Assembly (NCBI GenBank): GCA_944324345.1
Contig: CALUVT010000003.1
Coordinates: 186,001 to 250,000, forward strand
From: Candidatus Gastranaerophilales bacterium
GTDB taxonomy: Bacteria > Cyanobacteriota > Vampirovibrionia > Gastranaerophilales > Gastranaerophilaceae
DNA: 64,000 nucleotides
Direction: 5' to 3'
A model generated the notes under the pieces. The model was not told where the DNA came from. It saw nothing but the letters and a program-made list of their open reading frames with translations, and searched no databases. The translations under genes and the position numbers were made by a program. This document shows, one piece after another, positions 25,927 to 36,100 of this stretch; position 1 is the stretch's first letter; each line of letters begins with the position of its first letter.

Positions 25927-28650
25927 ATGGGTTTACAATTTAACACTCAACAGCAAAATGCAATAAAACTTTTCAGAGCACAAAACCAAATTAGCACAAA
26001 TATTTCTGATGAAAAAGTTTTCGAAATCATGGAACGCAGTGGGAAACTCCCATCTTGCTTTACTAGTCTTGCAATGCTCAAAACTTCTAAACAATCTTCA
26101 TCTGGAACAATTACCCAAAATAAAGGTTCTATTTTTGGAAATACTAGCCAAAAACAACAAAAGGAACTTAGCGAACTTGGCTTTATTAATAACAAAGGTG
26201 CGGGTGAAAAAATAAAAAGTTCAAAAGAAAATACATTTGTTATTGTAGGAGAAGCAAATAACGGTCGAAAAATTGTACGTGATGCTAAAGGTGAATTACA
26301 GGTATTGTCGAATGATAATGTGCTTTTGAAAAAAAGTTACGTTATTAACAGTAACTTAAAAAGTATAATTAAAAAAAGCCCTAAGGCCGCTCAAAATGTA
26401 ACAATAGGAGTTTTAGATAGTCAGGTTTCCAGTGCAGAAAAAGCTTTTAAACAACAGTTGGCTGAAGACGGATGGGCCGGAGATTTTGCAGATGGAATAA
26501 GTGTATTGTGGGGTTCAGATAATCGTGCTTCTAAGGTTCAAAAAGACCTTGATACACAAAACAAAAATATTGAAGAATTAAAAAATGCGGCAAACAAAGG
26601 GCAGAAAGAATTTAAAGCAAAATTTAAAGAAATCTTTGGGATTGACTACAACCAATCAGCTATTGCGGATTATGCACTTAATCCTAATGAAAAAAATTAC
26701 AAAAAAGCCTTTGGAGATAAAAATAACATTCAAAAAAGAGTAGCAGATTACAACGAATCTCAACAAACAGGTGCTTCCGCCGTAAAAGGAACAGCCACAG
26801 TAGCTGCAGGGCTTACAATTGGGATTGCGACAGGTGGAGCAAGCATAGCAGCATTAGGCATTGCAGCAGTTGGGACAGCAGCTTCAACTGCCGCAATAAA
26901 TGCTTCAGACAGGTTATCTTCAGATAAAGGTTTAAAAGAAGGAGAATTGTCCGAAATAATAAAAAATGCAGCTTGGGATGGAGTATCTGTGATACCAGGA
27001 GCTGCTGTCGGTAAAGTTGCCAGCATAGCTATAAAAGGAGCTACAATGGGAGCCAAAATAGGTAGAGCAGCAACAAATATAGTAGGAGATACTGCGATGG
27101 GAACTATCCAAGAATATGTGAAGACCGGGGATATTTCACTTGGAGAAGTTGCAACAAATGCTGCTCTTGGGGCTGTTGGAGGAGCTGTAGTTGATGGCAC
27201 TCTGAAATCAGTAAAAAACAAAATAAAAACAAAAATAAACACTAACAAAGATATTCAATATGAACAGTTATATAACGAAGTTGGAGAACCAATTGCAGGA
27301 GGCTTATTTGGCAAAAAGTCTATATTTGGGAGCAACTCAAACAAAAGCAAAGGTGTATTAAGCGAAAAAGAGATTGAAAAAATAGTTAAAAATGGGAAAA
27401 ACGCTCGAAAGGCGAACGATCCTGGCACGGCATCTTCTTCGAGGAAATTAAATCAAGCTCTTGACCCAACAAATACTGCAGTGAAAGACGCTGGAGAAAA
27501 TGCGAACATAAATTACATTTCATATTACGCAAAAAGAGGGGAAGTATGTTCTGTTGGATACGGGCCTAAACAGAAATTATACGTAAATGATAACGGTAAA
27601 GCAGTCGAATTAAAAATCTCAAAAGAGAAATTTGAAGAGTTATTCCCCAAAACAGGCTTCGCATTAACTGAACAAAAAGGGCTAAATAACTGTTGGTTAC
27701 TTTCGAGACTAAATTCTATGACTGAATCCTCTACAGGTAGAGCAAAAATTTACTCAATGCTTGAAGAACTTCCCAATGGTGATATTCAAGTTAAACTAAA
27801 TAACTCAGAACCAATAACCTTCCCGGGCGGTAAACCCGCCGAGATAGAAGCCGCAAAACTTGGAGATGGAGCCAGTCCTGGACTTGAAATGATCCATCAG
27901 GCAGTACTCATTAAAACATTAAAAGGTGCAGAAGGGGATATTTCTGATATATCTCAACTTAACTTGCAAAGTCTTCAAGAAGCAACAGGCAAAATGAATA
28001 GCGACAATATTGCCACAAAATATCTTTTAGATTCTGATACCAAATTTAAACATGTAACAGCTCCACTTAGAAGTTCTCCTGAATTACAGGCTAAATATGA
28101 AAGCGATTTAGAAGAAGTTTTAACAAATTTTAAAAATTACGAGGATATGGGAACTGCGACTTGGGCCAGCCACGCAAGATCATTAGTAGCCTACAATCCT
28201 CAAACAAGAATGGTAACATACCACGACCCATACTATGGAGGAGTCGATATGACCTGTACGTTAGATGAATTCAAAAGACTAAATCCATACATAAGAATTG
28301 CAACAGCTCCAGCCAAAGCCACAAGGGCCAATACGACACCAAACACAAGTAATGTTAAAAATGATACATCATTAAGCCAACAGCCACAACAAACTCAAAC
28401 AGCTGCACAACAAACACCAAACAGTAAAGTACCTGATGCAAATTCTAACGTAATAGAGAATTCTTATACAGAAATTTCAAAAACAACAGAAACAAATCAA
28501 ACAACAAAACAGCCACCAAATAAAACTTCTTTACCAATACCTGACGGTTACAAACCATATAAAACAATAATGGGGAAACTGGCTATCATAGACCCTAAGA
28601 CTAACATTGTAATGTATGAATCAAAAGGTACTTGGAAAAGACTAAATTAA
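25927..28650 (+). CDS. Large protein with papain-like (calpain/C39-like) cysteine protease domain; putative effector
   Basis: The 907-residue protein begins at the ATG at 25927 (AAAGGA six nt before). Layout: polar N-terminus; helical region about 170-280; Gly/Ala-rich hydrophobic stretches about 285-325 (VAAGLTIGIATGGASIAALG) and 345-430; a linker; then a cysteine protease domain about 535-800; a Gln/Thr-rich low-complexity linker; and a short C-terminal module. The nucleophile motif KGLNNCWLLSRLNSM (Cys589) resembles calpains. His749 in ASHARSLVAY, followed by YHDPYYGG (Asp767), fits calpain/C39-like peptidases. There is no signal peptide. Hydrophobic segments plus a protease domain resemble toxins or secreted effectors, but that is inference. 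Confidence 0.65.
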   Translation: MGLQFNTQQQNAIKLFRAQNQISTNISDEKVFEIMERSGKLPSCFTSLAMLKTSKQSSSGTITQNKGSIFGNTSQKQQKELSELGFINNKGAGEKIKSSKENTFVIVGEANNGRKIVRDAKGELQVLSNDNVLLKKSYVINSNLKSIIKKSPKAAQNVTIGVLDSQVSSAEKAFKQQLAEDGWAGDFADGISVLWGSDNRASKVQKDLDTQNKNIEELKNAANKGQKEFKAKFKEIFGIDYNQSAIADYALNPNEKNYKKAFGDKNNIQKRVADYNESQQTGASAVKGTATVAAGLTIGIATGGASIAALGIAAVGTAASTAAINASDRLSSDKGLKEGELSEIIKNAAWDGVSVIPGAAVGKVASIAIKGATMGAKIGRAATNIVGDTAMGTIQEYVKTGDISLGEVATNAALGAVGGAVVDGTLKSVKNKIKTKINTNKDIQYEQLYNEVGEPIAGGLFGKKSIFGSNSNKSKGVLSEKEIEKIVKNGKNARKANDPGTASSSRKLNQALDPTNTAVKDAGENANINYISYYAKRGEVCSVGYGPKQKLYVNDNGKAVELKISKEKFEELFPKTGFALTEQKGLNNCWLLSRLNSMTESSTGRAKIYSMLEELPNGDIQVKLNNSEPITFPGGKPAEIEAAKLGDGASPGLEMIHQAVLIKTLKGAEGDISDISQLNLQSLQEATGKMNSDNIATKYLLDSDTKFKHVTAPLRSSPELQAKYESDLEEVLTNFKNYEDMGTATWASHARSLVAYNPQTRMVTYHDPYYGGVDMTCTLDEFKRLNPYIRIATAPAKATRANTTPNTSNVKNDTSLSQQPQQTQTAAQQTPNSKVPDANSNVIENSYTEISKTTETNQTTKQPPNKTSLPIPDGYKPYKTIMGKLAIIDPKTNIVMYESKGTWKRLN

Positions 28651-28668
28651 AAAATGCCGACATTTTTG

Positions 28669-28677
28669 TGCTACAAT
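28669..28677 (+). promoter_or_regulatory. Extended -10 promoter (TGCTACAAT)
   Basis: TGC followed by TACAAT, 21 nt upstream of the ATG at 28699 and just after the protease gene. It matches the box before the helicase gene at 12876-12883 exactly. Confidence 0.5.
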
Positions 28678-28698
28678 TGTGTATAAAAGAGGCATTCT

Positions 28699-29028
28699 AT
28701 GAATAAAAAAATGAGCGATAAAGAAGAATTAATAATATTAGAACAAAAAATTAAGCAAGCAGAAGCTTATGGTCAGCCAATCGACAAATATATTTTAAGA
28801 GAAATAGAAATTTTACAGCAAACCATTGACACCTTTGTAGAGCAAATGGAAAAAGAAGGCCGATTAAACGATGCACAAGTCGGTGCTGTTGAAATTAGGC
28901 AATATTCCGCGATGAAGCAACTTTCTCAAAAAATCAATCTTCCAGTCGACAAATATGATAAGCTTATTAAGGAAGTACAGTGCCGTATTGTGGGGCAAGA
29001 CAACTGGGAAACCTTCTTTGGGAAATAA
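28699..29028 (+). CDS. Small helical protein, unknown
   Basis: A 109-residue, highly charged and almost entirely helical protein (EELIILEQKIKQAEAYGQPI, DKYILREIEILQQTIDTFVE). The C-terminus is IVGQDNWETFFGK. AGAGG precedes the ATG, and an extended -10 promoter of its own lies 21 nt upstream, so it need not be cotranscribed with the protease gene before it. No family is recognised. Position after a putative effector could suggest an inhibitor or chaperone, but nothing in the sequence shows this. Confidence 0.7.
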   Translation: MNKKMSDKEELIILEQKIKQAEAYGQPIDKYILREIEILQQTIDTFVEQMEKEGRLNDAQVGAVEIRQYSAMKQLSQKINLPVDKYDKLIKEVQCRIVGQDNWETFFGK

Positions 29029-29174
29029 AAAATTTTTATTTTAACTTTTGTAACAGTATACACAAGAATTAGTTCTTAAGGATTATATTTTTTAGTCATT
29101 TGTGGTATAAATAATATATAAGAAAGAATTATATTTATATAATAATTCGTTTAAAATAAGATATGGAGGCACAA

Positions 29175-30893
29175 ATGTCAGTAGGACAATTCGTATTTAT
29201 GTTACACAGCCACCTTCCTTACTATAGAAAAGCCGGCATGTGGCCTTTCGGGGAGGAAAACCTTTATGAATGTATGGCAGAAACATACGTTCCTTTGTTG
29301 AACGCAATTTCCGAACTATATGATGAAGGGATTAAAGCTAAGTTGACTGTAGGTATCACCCCAATTTTAGCGGAACAGCTAAATGACAGATATCTTCAAG
29401 AGGGATTTGTAAAGTATTTAGATTCAAGAATTGCACAAGTATCTAAGGATTTAGAAAGATATCCGGATCCGAAAGTTGCACATTCTCAACACCTGAAATA
29501 TTTGGCTAAATATTACTTTGACTGGTTTACCCATATCAAAGATTCTTTTGTAAATAAATACGGAATGGATTTAATTGCCCAATTTAAAAAATACCAAGAT
29601 TTAGGTTGCATTGAAATAACTACATCCGGAGCAACTCACGGATTTTCACCATTGTTGGCTACAGATAGCAATTTGAATGCACAGTTTAAAATAGGGTCAG
29701 ATACAACAAAGAGATTATTCGGTAAAAAAGCATGCGGATGCTGGCTACCAGAATGTGCCTATAGACAAGGATACGAATACGTTGGTAAAGATGGTAAAAA
29801 ACACTGGAGACCGGCTATTGAAGTAACATTACAAAACAACGGGATTGAATATTTCTTTACCGAATCTCACGTTATAGAGGGCGGAAATTCAATTGGGAAC
29901 AGACGTGTAATCGGTGTTTACGGGAATATTGAATATATACCTCTTCCAGAACGTCCTGCAACAGGTTATGATACTTATTCCGCATACTGGCTCCCTGACG
30001 CTCAGGTAGCAGTTATGGGAAGAAATGACAGAGCTGGCTATCAAGTATGGTCTGCAGCTGACGGCTACCCGGGAGACGGATGTTTTAGAGAATTCCACAA
30101 AAAAGACGATAAATCTGGCATGCATTATTGGAGAATAACTTCTCCAACAACAGATTTGGGTGACAAAATGCTTTATGATCCTGTACTAGCACTCAACAAA
30201 GTTAACGAAAATTCAGACCACTATACAACTTTGATTTACCATATGTTAAATGATTACAAAAAGGCACATGGTAAAGAAGGTCTTGTAATGGTATCATTCG
30301 ATACAGAACTTTTTGGACACTGGTGGTTTGAAGGTGTTGAATTTATCAAACAGGTTATCAAAAAGTTTGCAACATACCTTCCTGAAGTAGAAAGGATTAC
30401 AGCAGGTGAGTATATCCACAAATACCCACCTAAGGAAGCTATACAAATTCCGGAAAGTTCATGGGGACAAGGGGGGCACTTCTACGTATGGAATAACCAT
30501 TTAACTGAATGGATGTGGCCTATTATCCATGCTTGTGAAAAACGTATTAATGCAATAGCAGATAAATATTCACAAATTCCTGATAACAAATTATTACACC
30601 GTGCTTTAAATCAACTTGCGAGAGAAAATTTGTTATTACAAAGTTCTGACTGGCCATTTTTGATAACTACATGGCAAGCAAAGGATTATGCTACTGACAG
30701 ATTTAGAGAACATGTTGACAGATTTGAAAAAATCGCTGATATGATTGAAAGCGGTAATATAAATGAGTCTGAGCTAAAAGAGATTGAAAGTATTGACAAT
30801 TGTTTCCCTGTAATTGATTACAGAGTATATCAGTCAATAGAAGAAGGAGTAATTCCTCAACAATCAGCTAAATTAGCACCTTTATATAATTAA
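29175..30893 (+). CDS. GH57 1,4-alpha-glucan branching enzyme-like protein
   Basis: A family 57 glycoside hydrolase that probably forms alpha-1,6 branches in glycogen. I start it at the ATG at 29175, five nt after GGAGG, rather than at the ATG at 29163 that overlaps that site. Motifs: FVFMLHSHLPYYRKAG at the N-terminus; GCWLPECAY with the nucleophile Glu near residue 193; VSFDTELFGHWWFEG with the acid/base Asp near 376; and a C-terminal helical domain with NQLARENLLLQSSDWPFL. At 572 residues it fits the branching-enzyme subgroup common in Cyanobacteria and thermophiles. It is monocistronic with its own terminator. Confidence 0.9.
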   Translation: MSVGQFVFMLHSHLPYYRKAGMWPFGEENLYECMAETYVPLLNAISELYDEGIKAKLTVGITPILAEQLNDRYLQEGFVKYLDSRIAQVSKDLERYPDPKVAHSQHLKYLAKYYFDWFTHIKDSFVNKYGMDLIAQFKKYQDLGCIEITTSGATHGFSPLLATDSNLNAQFKIGSDTTKRLFGKKACGCWLPECAYRQGYEYVGKDGKKHWRPAIEVTLQNNGIEYFFTESHVIEGGNSIGNRRVIGVYGNIEYIPLPERPATGYDTYSAYWLPDAQVAVMGRNDRAGYQVWSAADGYPGDGCFREFHKKDDKSGMHYWRITSPTTDLGDKMLYDPVLALNKVNENSDHYTTLIYHMLNDYKKAHGKEGLVMVSFDTELFGHWWFEGVEFIKQVIKKFATYLPEVERITAGEYIHKYPPKEAIQIPESSWGQGGHFYVWNNHLTEWMWPIIHACEKRINAIADKYSQIPDNKLLHRALNQLARENLLLQSSDWPFLITTWQAKDYATDRFREHVDRFEKIADMIESGNINESELKEIESIDNCFPVIDYRVYQSIEEGVIPQQSAKLAPLYN

Positions 30894-30913
30894 TATTAGT
30901 TATTATCTAAAAA

Positions 30914-30941
30914 ACAGCCGCAGGTTGCGGCTGTTTTTTTA
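30914..30941 (+). terminator. Terminator after GH57 gene
   Basis: Perfect hairpin ACAGCCGCA / TGCGGCTGT with a 3-nt loop, followed by seven T. Confidence 0.92.
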
Positions 30942-30974
30942 TTAATTTTCAAAAAAAAAAAAATAAATAAGCTC

Positions 30975-31003
30975 TTGCAAAAAAAAATTCAGCATTATAT
31001 AAT
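30975..31003 (+). promoter_or_regulatory. tRNA-Asp promoter
   Basis: TTGCAA at 30975-30980 and a perfect TATAAT at 30998-31003 with 17-bp spacing. The tRNA starts 33 nt after the -10 box. Confidence 0.75.
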
Positions 31004-31036
31004 AAAGCTTGTCGAAAGACATTGACAAAATAATAT

Positions 31037-31114
31037 GGGAGCGTAGCTCAGTTTGGTTAGAGCGCATGCCTGTCACGCATGAGGTCGCGAGTTCGAGCCT
31101 CGTCGTTCCCGCCA
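31037..31114 (+). tRNA. tRNA-Asp (GTC anticodon)
   Basis: Full cloverleaf: acceptor GGGAGCG pairs with CGTTCCC (one G-T pair), D arm GCTCAGTTTGGTTAGAGC, anticodon stem CATGC/GCATG with loop CTGTCAC giving GTC, and T arm CGAGTTCGAGCCTCG. The discriminator is G and the 3' CCA is encoded (31112-31114), unlike tRNA-Trp in this window. Its 3' end is repeated 205 bp downstream. Confidence 0.95.
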
Positions 31115-31322
31115 TTTTTAAAATTAGCACCTTCGGGTGCTTTTTTAGTATATTGACTTCTCGCTTCTCACAACGTTCTCGCCTGTCTTGGATTTCCTCT
31201 ACGCTCGAATAGTCTCGTTTTTTGAATCTACGATTCTGTAAACTTGATATTCTCGCTATCCGGACTAACTCGCCTTTGCTCGTATCATCCGTACGGAAAT
31301 CCGCTCGTCGTTCCCGCCATTT
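31099..31322 (+). repeat. Direct repeat of tRNA-Asp 3' end (att-like)
   Basis: The 19 bases CTCGTCGTTCCCGCCATTT at 31099-31117, covering the tRNA 3' end and CCA, recur exactly at 31304-31322. Only 205 bp separate the two starts, with no gene between. Such duplications mark integration at tRNA genes (attL/attR) or the scar of a lost element. The intervening DNA looks richer in CG-containing words than its surroundings. Confidence 0.6.
31126..31146 (+). terminator. Terminator after tRNA-Asp
   Basis: Hairpin AGCACC-TTCG-GGTGCT followed by six T; the UUCG tetraloop makes it very stable. Confidence 0.9.
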
Positions 31323-31552
31323 AATAAGAAATAAAGTCCGCATAGTCTGGCTTATTTTTTTGTTCATTTGTTGTGGATTAAAGAGGTGAGAACTCCAAAC
31401 GCGAAGCATTTTATAGAGTTCGACATGAACGAGCTGAGGGCAAAGGACTTTTCTTTGGAGCAAACGAAATTTGTGAAAAGAAAATTTTTATAAATATTAA
31501 ATACAGACAAGTAAGACCATCCAGTCGTTAAAGTTACTTAAATAAAAATAAA
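31323..31552. other. Region without a confident gene
   Basis: From the second tRNA repeat to the next gene I see no gene with a start site. On the + strand a frame open from 31335 to a TAA near 31492 lacks a convincing start and ends AKDFSLEQTKFVKRKFL. It may be the remnant of a gene or a dispersed repeat. Confidence 0.3.
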
Positions 31553-31870
31553 TTATTTAAATTGTTCCTTTTGTTTATTAAATCTTTTTACTTTTATATC
31601 ACGTATCATTTGTTTTAAATCATCTATCATCAGAGTGAGTTTCTCTACTCTTCCAACATAATAATTAAACTCTTTTACTCTCAGGTGATTTTTAGAACCA
31701 TAAATTTTATTTAAATTATAAATTTCGAACTCCATCCTATTTATATTTTCTTGCAATCCTGCAATTTTTTGTTCTTCTTTAGGTGTCAATTTTAGTATCG
31801 GACCTTTGTAATTTTTTAGAGGAACCATACCTGAAAACTGTGGGCTTGAAATTTTGAAACTTAACTGCAT
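31553..31870 (-). CDS. Small coiled-coil protein, unknown
   Basis: A 105-residue protein. It begins MQLSFKISSPQFSGMVPLKN, a beta-type start, and then forms a long charged helix pair (KEEQKIAGLQENINRMEFEI, VGRVEKLTLMIDDLKQMIRD) with a Lys-rich tail. It is monocistronic and divergent from the RND pump operon. No family is recognised. The first 20 residues look like a conserved tag but I cannot confirm this. Confidence 0.65.
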   Translation of the reverse strand: MQLSFKISSPQFSGMVPLKNYKGPILKLTPKEEQKIAGLQENINRMEFEIYNLNKIYGSKNHLRVKEFNYYVGRVEKLTLMIDDLKQMIRDIKVKRFNKQKEQFK

Positions 31871-31944
31871 AATTAACTCCTTGTTTTACACTAAAAAACA
31901 AACAGGTAAAATTTTGCTATAATATAATAAAATTTTTAATTAAA

Positions 31945-31973
31945 TTGACAGCCGTACTTGAATAATTTATTAT
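31945..31973 (+). promoter_or_regulatory. Promoter of the RND pump operon
   Basis: Consensus TTGACA (31945-31950) and TATTAT (31968-31973), 17 bp apart, 38 nt upstream of the adaptor ATG. An additional TTGCTATAAT box lies at 31915-31923. No operator is obvious. Confidence 0.7.
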
Positions 31974-32010
31974 AAAATAAAGGATTTTATTATTAAGACT
32001 GGAGAGGGAA

Positions 32011-33177
32011 ATGCATATAAAAGTTACACGAAAAAAAATGGCTATTGTCATTTTGCTGGTTATCATAGTTCCGATTGTTTATAACAAAATAAGCGGTAAA
32101 ATTGCAGGGATAATTCAAAGCAGACTAAACGCTATTCCCAAAGAAGTAGTAGTGGACAATCCCAAAAAAGAAAATGCATTCATTACGGCAGAAGCAACAG
32201 GACGTGTTGAAGCAAAATATTCGGTAGATGTAATTGCAAGAGTTCCGGGATTTCTTATAAAAAAATATTTTAAAGAAGGCGACTTTGTAAGAAAAGGACA
32301 GCTTATATTCAAAATAGATCCAAGAGAATATCAAATCGAGGTAAACAATTCCTTGGCTAATGTTAACCAATACAATGCACTTCTAAAAAATGCTCAACAA
32401 GAGTTAAACAGGGCTAATGCACTTATTAAAGAAGATTTAATCAGCAGATCAGATGTTGATCAAAGTCTTGCAACCCGTAACCAAAATAAGGCACTTTTAG
32501 ACGCAGCAAGACAGCAATACGAACTTGCAAAAGTTAATTTAAGCTACACTGATATCAAATCCCCAATTGACGGACGTATCGGGAAAGTTAATATAACTGA
32601 AGGGAACTACGTAACTGCGACTTCCGGCTCTTTGGTTAATATTTCAAGTACAAACCCGGTTTACGTGGCATTTAGCTTAAAAGGAGATGATTATGTAAAC
32701 CTGTTAAGAGCCAGCAATAAATTTAAAGATGTTCAGGTTCAAATTCAATTTGACGGAGGACATTGGTATGATAAAACAGGCACGATAGATTTTGTTGACA
32801 ACAAAATTGACAAAGACTCCGGTTCAATAAGTATGCGTGCAGTATTTGATAATTCAAAAGGCTGGCTTGTTCCGGGAAATTATATGAAAGTAAAACTAAT
32901 CGCCCCTAAAATGGTTGAATACATGACAGTTCCACAATCTTGCACAAAGGGAGATCCTATGAGCGGATACTATGTTTGGACAGTCAAAGATAACAAAGCT
33001 GTAAGAAAAGATATAGAAGTTTCTGACAGTATAAACAATAATTGGATAGTAGAAGGTGGACTAGACTACTCGGACGTTGTAGTAACCTCAGGTATTCAAA
33101 ATATTGCAGCTGAGGGGCAAAAACTAAAAATTATTGATAATGAAGAATATATTAAAAACTTAAATGCAGGAAAATAA
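32011..33177 (+). CDS. RND efflux periplasmic adaptor (membrane fusion protein)
   Basis: A 388-residue AcrA/MexA-type adaptor that bridges the inner-membrane pump and the outer-membrane channel. Residues 8-28 are a membrane anchor ([18 protein letters not shown]). The lipoyl-like half motifs are [19 protein letters not shown] and [17 protein letters not shown], with the helical hairpin between them, and the beta-barrel and membrane-proximal domains follow ([14 protein letters not shown]). There is no lipobox, so it is held by its helix. GGAGAGG precedes the ATG. The next gene overlaps its stop codon, so the three pump genes form one operon. Confidence 0.95.
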   Translation: MHIKVTRKKMAIVILLVIIVPIVYNKISGKIAGIIQSRLNAIPKEVVVDNPKKENAFITAEATGRVEAKYSVDVIARVPGFLIKKYFKEGDFVRKGQLIFKIDPREYQIEVNNSLANVNQYNALLKNAQQELNRANALIKEDLISRSDVDQSLATRNQNKALLDAARQQYELAKVNLSYTDIKSPIDGRIGKVNITEGNYVTATSGSLVNISSTNPVYVAFSLKGDDYVNLLRASNKFKDVQVQIQFDGGHWYDKTGTIDFVDNKIDKDSGSISMRAVFDNSKGWLVPGNYMKVKLIAPKMVEYMTVPQSCTKGDPMSGYYVWTVKDNKAVRKDIEVSDSINNNWIVEGGLDYSDVVVTSGIQNIAAEGQKLKIIDNEEYIKNLNAGK

Positions 33178-36100
33178 TGAAAAAAATTTTTGACAAAGAT
33201 AAGCTTTACTTTTTTATAAGAAAACCCAGATTTGCCTTAGTAATATCTGTATGTATAGTTATTATGGGTTTAATATCCATAGCGACACTAAAACAGGAAA
33301 ATTATCCTGATGTAACCCCGCCACAAGTCAGGGTTTCGGCATCTTACACAGGAGCGAATGCAGAAGTAATAGAATCTTCTATCGCAACTGTTCTCGAAAA
33401 CAAATTAAATGGAGTAGAAGACTTGTCTTATATGACATCAACGTCATACGACGGTTCATATTCTCTGACAATGTATTTTAAAGTCGGTTCCGATAAGAAC
33501 ATTAATTTGATGAATGTTCAAAACAGAATTCAGCAGGTTCTTTCACAACTCCCTGAAGAAGTTCAAAGAACGGGTGTAACTGCACTAAGTAGAACCTCAG
33601 GCTCTGGAGCTTTAATTTTAAATATTTTCCCTGAATCCGGACATTGGTCACAACTTGATATGACTAATTACGGCTCTATTTATATAAAAGATGAATTGAA
33701 ACGTGTTGAAGGAGTTGCAGATATTGATGTCTTCGGTTCAGGTGATTATTCTATGAGGATTTGGCTTGACCCGCAAAAAATGGCAGGGTTAAATATCTCT
33801 ACAAGCGAAGTTAAAAATGCAGTTGTTAATCAAAATACACAAGTTACAGCGGGTTCTTTAGGTGCATTACCAACTGACAACAAACAAGCACTTCAATTAA
33901 CGCTTAAATCCAAAGGAAGATTGTCTGATGTAAAGGAATTTGAGAATATAATTATTCGTTCTAATATGGATGGAAGTAAAGTAAGATTAAAGGACATAGC
34001 CCGTGTAGAACTTGGATCATCCTCATACACAAGTCTCGGTACAGTTAACGGTAAGCCCGCAGCTTTGATTATGGTTTCTCAACTTTCTGATGCAAATATT
34101 TTAAACCTATCCAAAGCTGTTAAAGCCAAAATTCAAGATATAAATTCAAGACTGGATAACGGATTAAAAATACAGGTAATCAAAGATGATTCCGACTATA
34201 TTCACGAATCAATGAAAGAGGTTGAATTTACAATTCTTTTGACAGGCTTAATCGTTATAATAATCATATTCCTATTTCTCGGAGATGCAATGGCGACACT
34301 TGTACCGTGTGTTACAATTCCCGTATCATTAATAGGTACATTTATAGCACTAAAAGCTTTAAATATGAGCATAAACCTACTTTCATTATTTGCGTTAGTG
34401 CTTGCTGTAGGTGTTGTAGTTGATGACGCTATCGTTGTTATTGAGAATGTTAAACGACACCTTGAAGAAGGTAAGTCTGCAGTCATAGCTACACAGTTGA
34501 CCATGGAAGAGGTAGGTTCATCTCTTGTCGCAATGGCAATGGTACTTATGGCTGTATTTGTTCCGATAATATTTATGGGAGGGATGACGGGTGTAATGTA
34601 CAAACAATTTGCAGTTTGTATTGCAGTATCTATAGCTATTTCTGCAATATGTGCATTAACTTTGTCCCCCGCTATGTGTTCACATTTTCTCGGTAAAAAA
34701 GAAATAAAGTCTGAGACAAAAAATAAGTCTGAACTTGTTGTTCATATAGAACATATTCTTGAAAGAATAAAAAATAAAACTGCAGTTGTTATAGAAGATT
34801 TTAACAAAATATTTGCTAAAGCAGAGGATTTCTATATTGAATATGTGAACAAATTTGTTCACGACAAAAAAACTACAATAATTGTCTATATATCATTGGT
34901 TTTACTCACTCTAGTATCGTTTAAACTTGTCCCTACAGGATTTATTCCGGATGAAGATCAGGGAGTATTGCTTGCGAGTATAACTTTACCTGATGGGGCA
35001 TCGCTTTCGAGAACGGAAGACGTAGGTATGAAACTTGTAGATCAAATAAGAAATCTTGATGGAGTAGATGAAAACAGACTAATGCTATTTGGAGGAAACG
35101 GTGCAACAAATTCTGCAACGGCTATTATATCACTTGATGACTACGCAGAAAGAAAGGTAGGCCCTGTTGACTGGATTAAAAGAAAACTCAGCGGTCATCC
35201 CACAGATCTTTCACATACTGCAATTTTAAATAGGATTAGAAAAATCGCGTCAAATACTAAGGAAGCATCAATAGTAGTGTTCTCTCCTCCGGCAATTAGT
35301 GGTATGAGTATGCTTGGCGGTTTTGAATTCCAAATGCTATCAAAAGGAGAATATACTCCTCAGGAACTGGAAAGTTGGGCAAGCAAATTAATTCAGGCTG
35401 CAAATCAGGATCCCTCTTTGTCAAGTGTCTATACTACATTCCAGGCAAATGTTCCACAGTATACTTTGGAAATAGATTACGAAAAAGCAATGGCACAAAG
35501 TGTTGATTTGCAAGAACTATATTCAACATTGGCATCTATGTTAGGGACATATTACATAAACGATTTTAACAAATATGACAGAGTCTTTAAGGTTCAAATG
35601 CAGGCAGAAAGCGACTTTAGAGACACAGCATCTGATTTGTCCGGAATCTATGTAAAAAATACCAATGGTGTAATGGTTCCAATACTTTCTATAGTTAAAC
35701 TAAAACAGACAATAGGTACTGCGTCAATAACAAGGTATAACTTATACAAATCAGTACAAATCCAAGGGCAGGAAGCTGCAGGGAAAAGTTCCGGAGATGC
35801 GATGAAAGCTATGGAAAACGTAGCAAAAAAAGTTCTTCCATCTGACATATCTTTTGACTGGTCAGGAACATCAGCCCAAGAAAGAGAAGCCTCTGGACAG
35901 ACAATAATCATAGTAGCAATGGCTCTTGTATTTGTTTATCTGTTTCTTGTTGCCCTATACGAAAGCTATACAATTCCTGTTGCAGTTTTGCTGATTTCGC
36001 CAATTGCTGCACTCGGGGCATTAATTTTCCAGATGATGATCAATCAATCTTTTGATATATATTCACAAGTTGGTATGATAACATTGATAGGTCTTGCCGC

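Noticed and set aside
26760-27248. Reverse-strand 162-residue ORF inside the protease gene
   Set aside because: It is a frame shadow of the Gly/Ala-rich segment and has no ribosome site.
30951-30963. A-rich run upstream of tRNA-Asp as a slippage tract
   Set aside because: A runs are common in this AT-rich DNA, and this one is intergenic.
30942-31463. Long reverse-strand ORF across tRNA-Asp
   Set aside because: It is antisense to a clear tRNA and includes the translated tRNA 3' end (MAGTTRLELATSC type), a well-known spurious ORF pattern.
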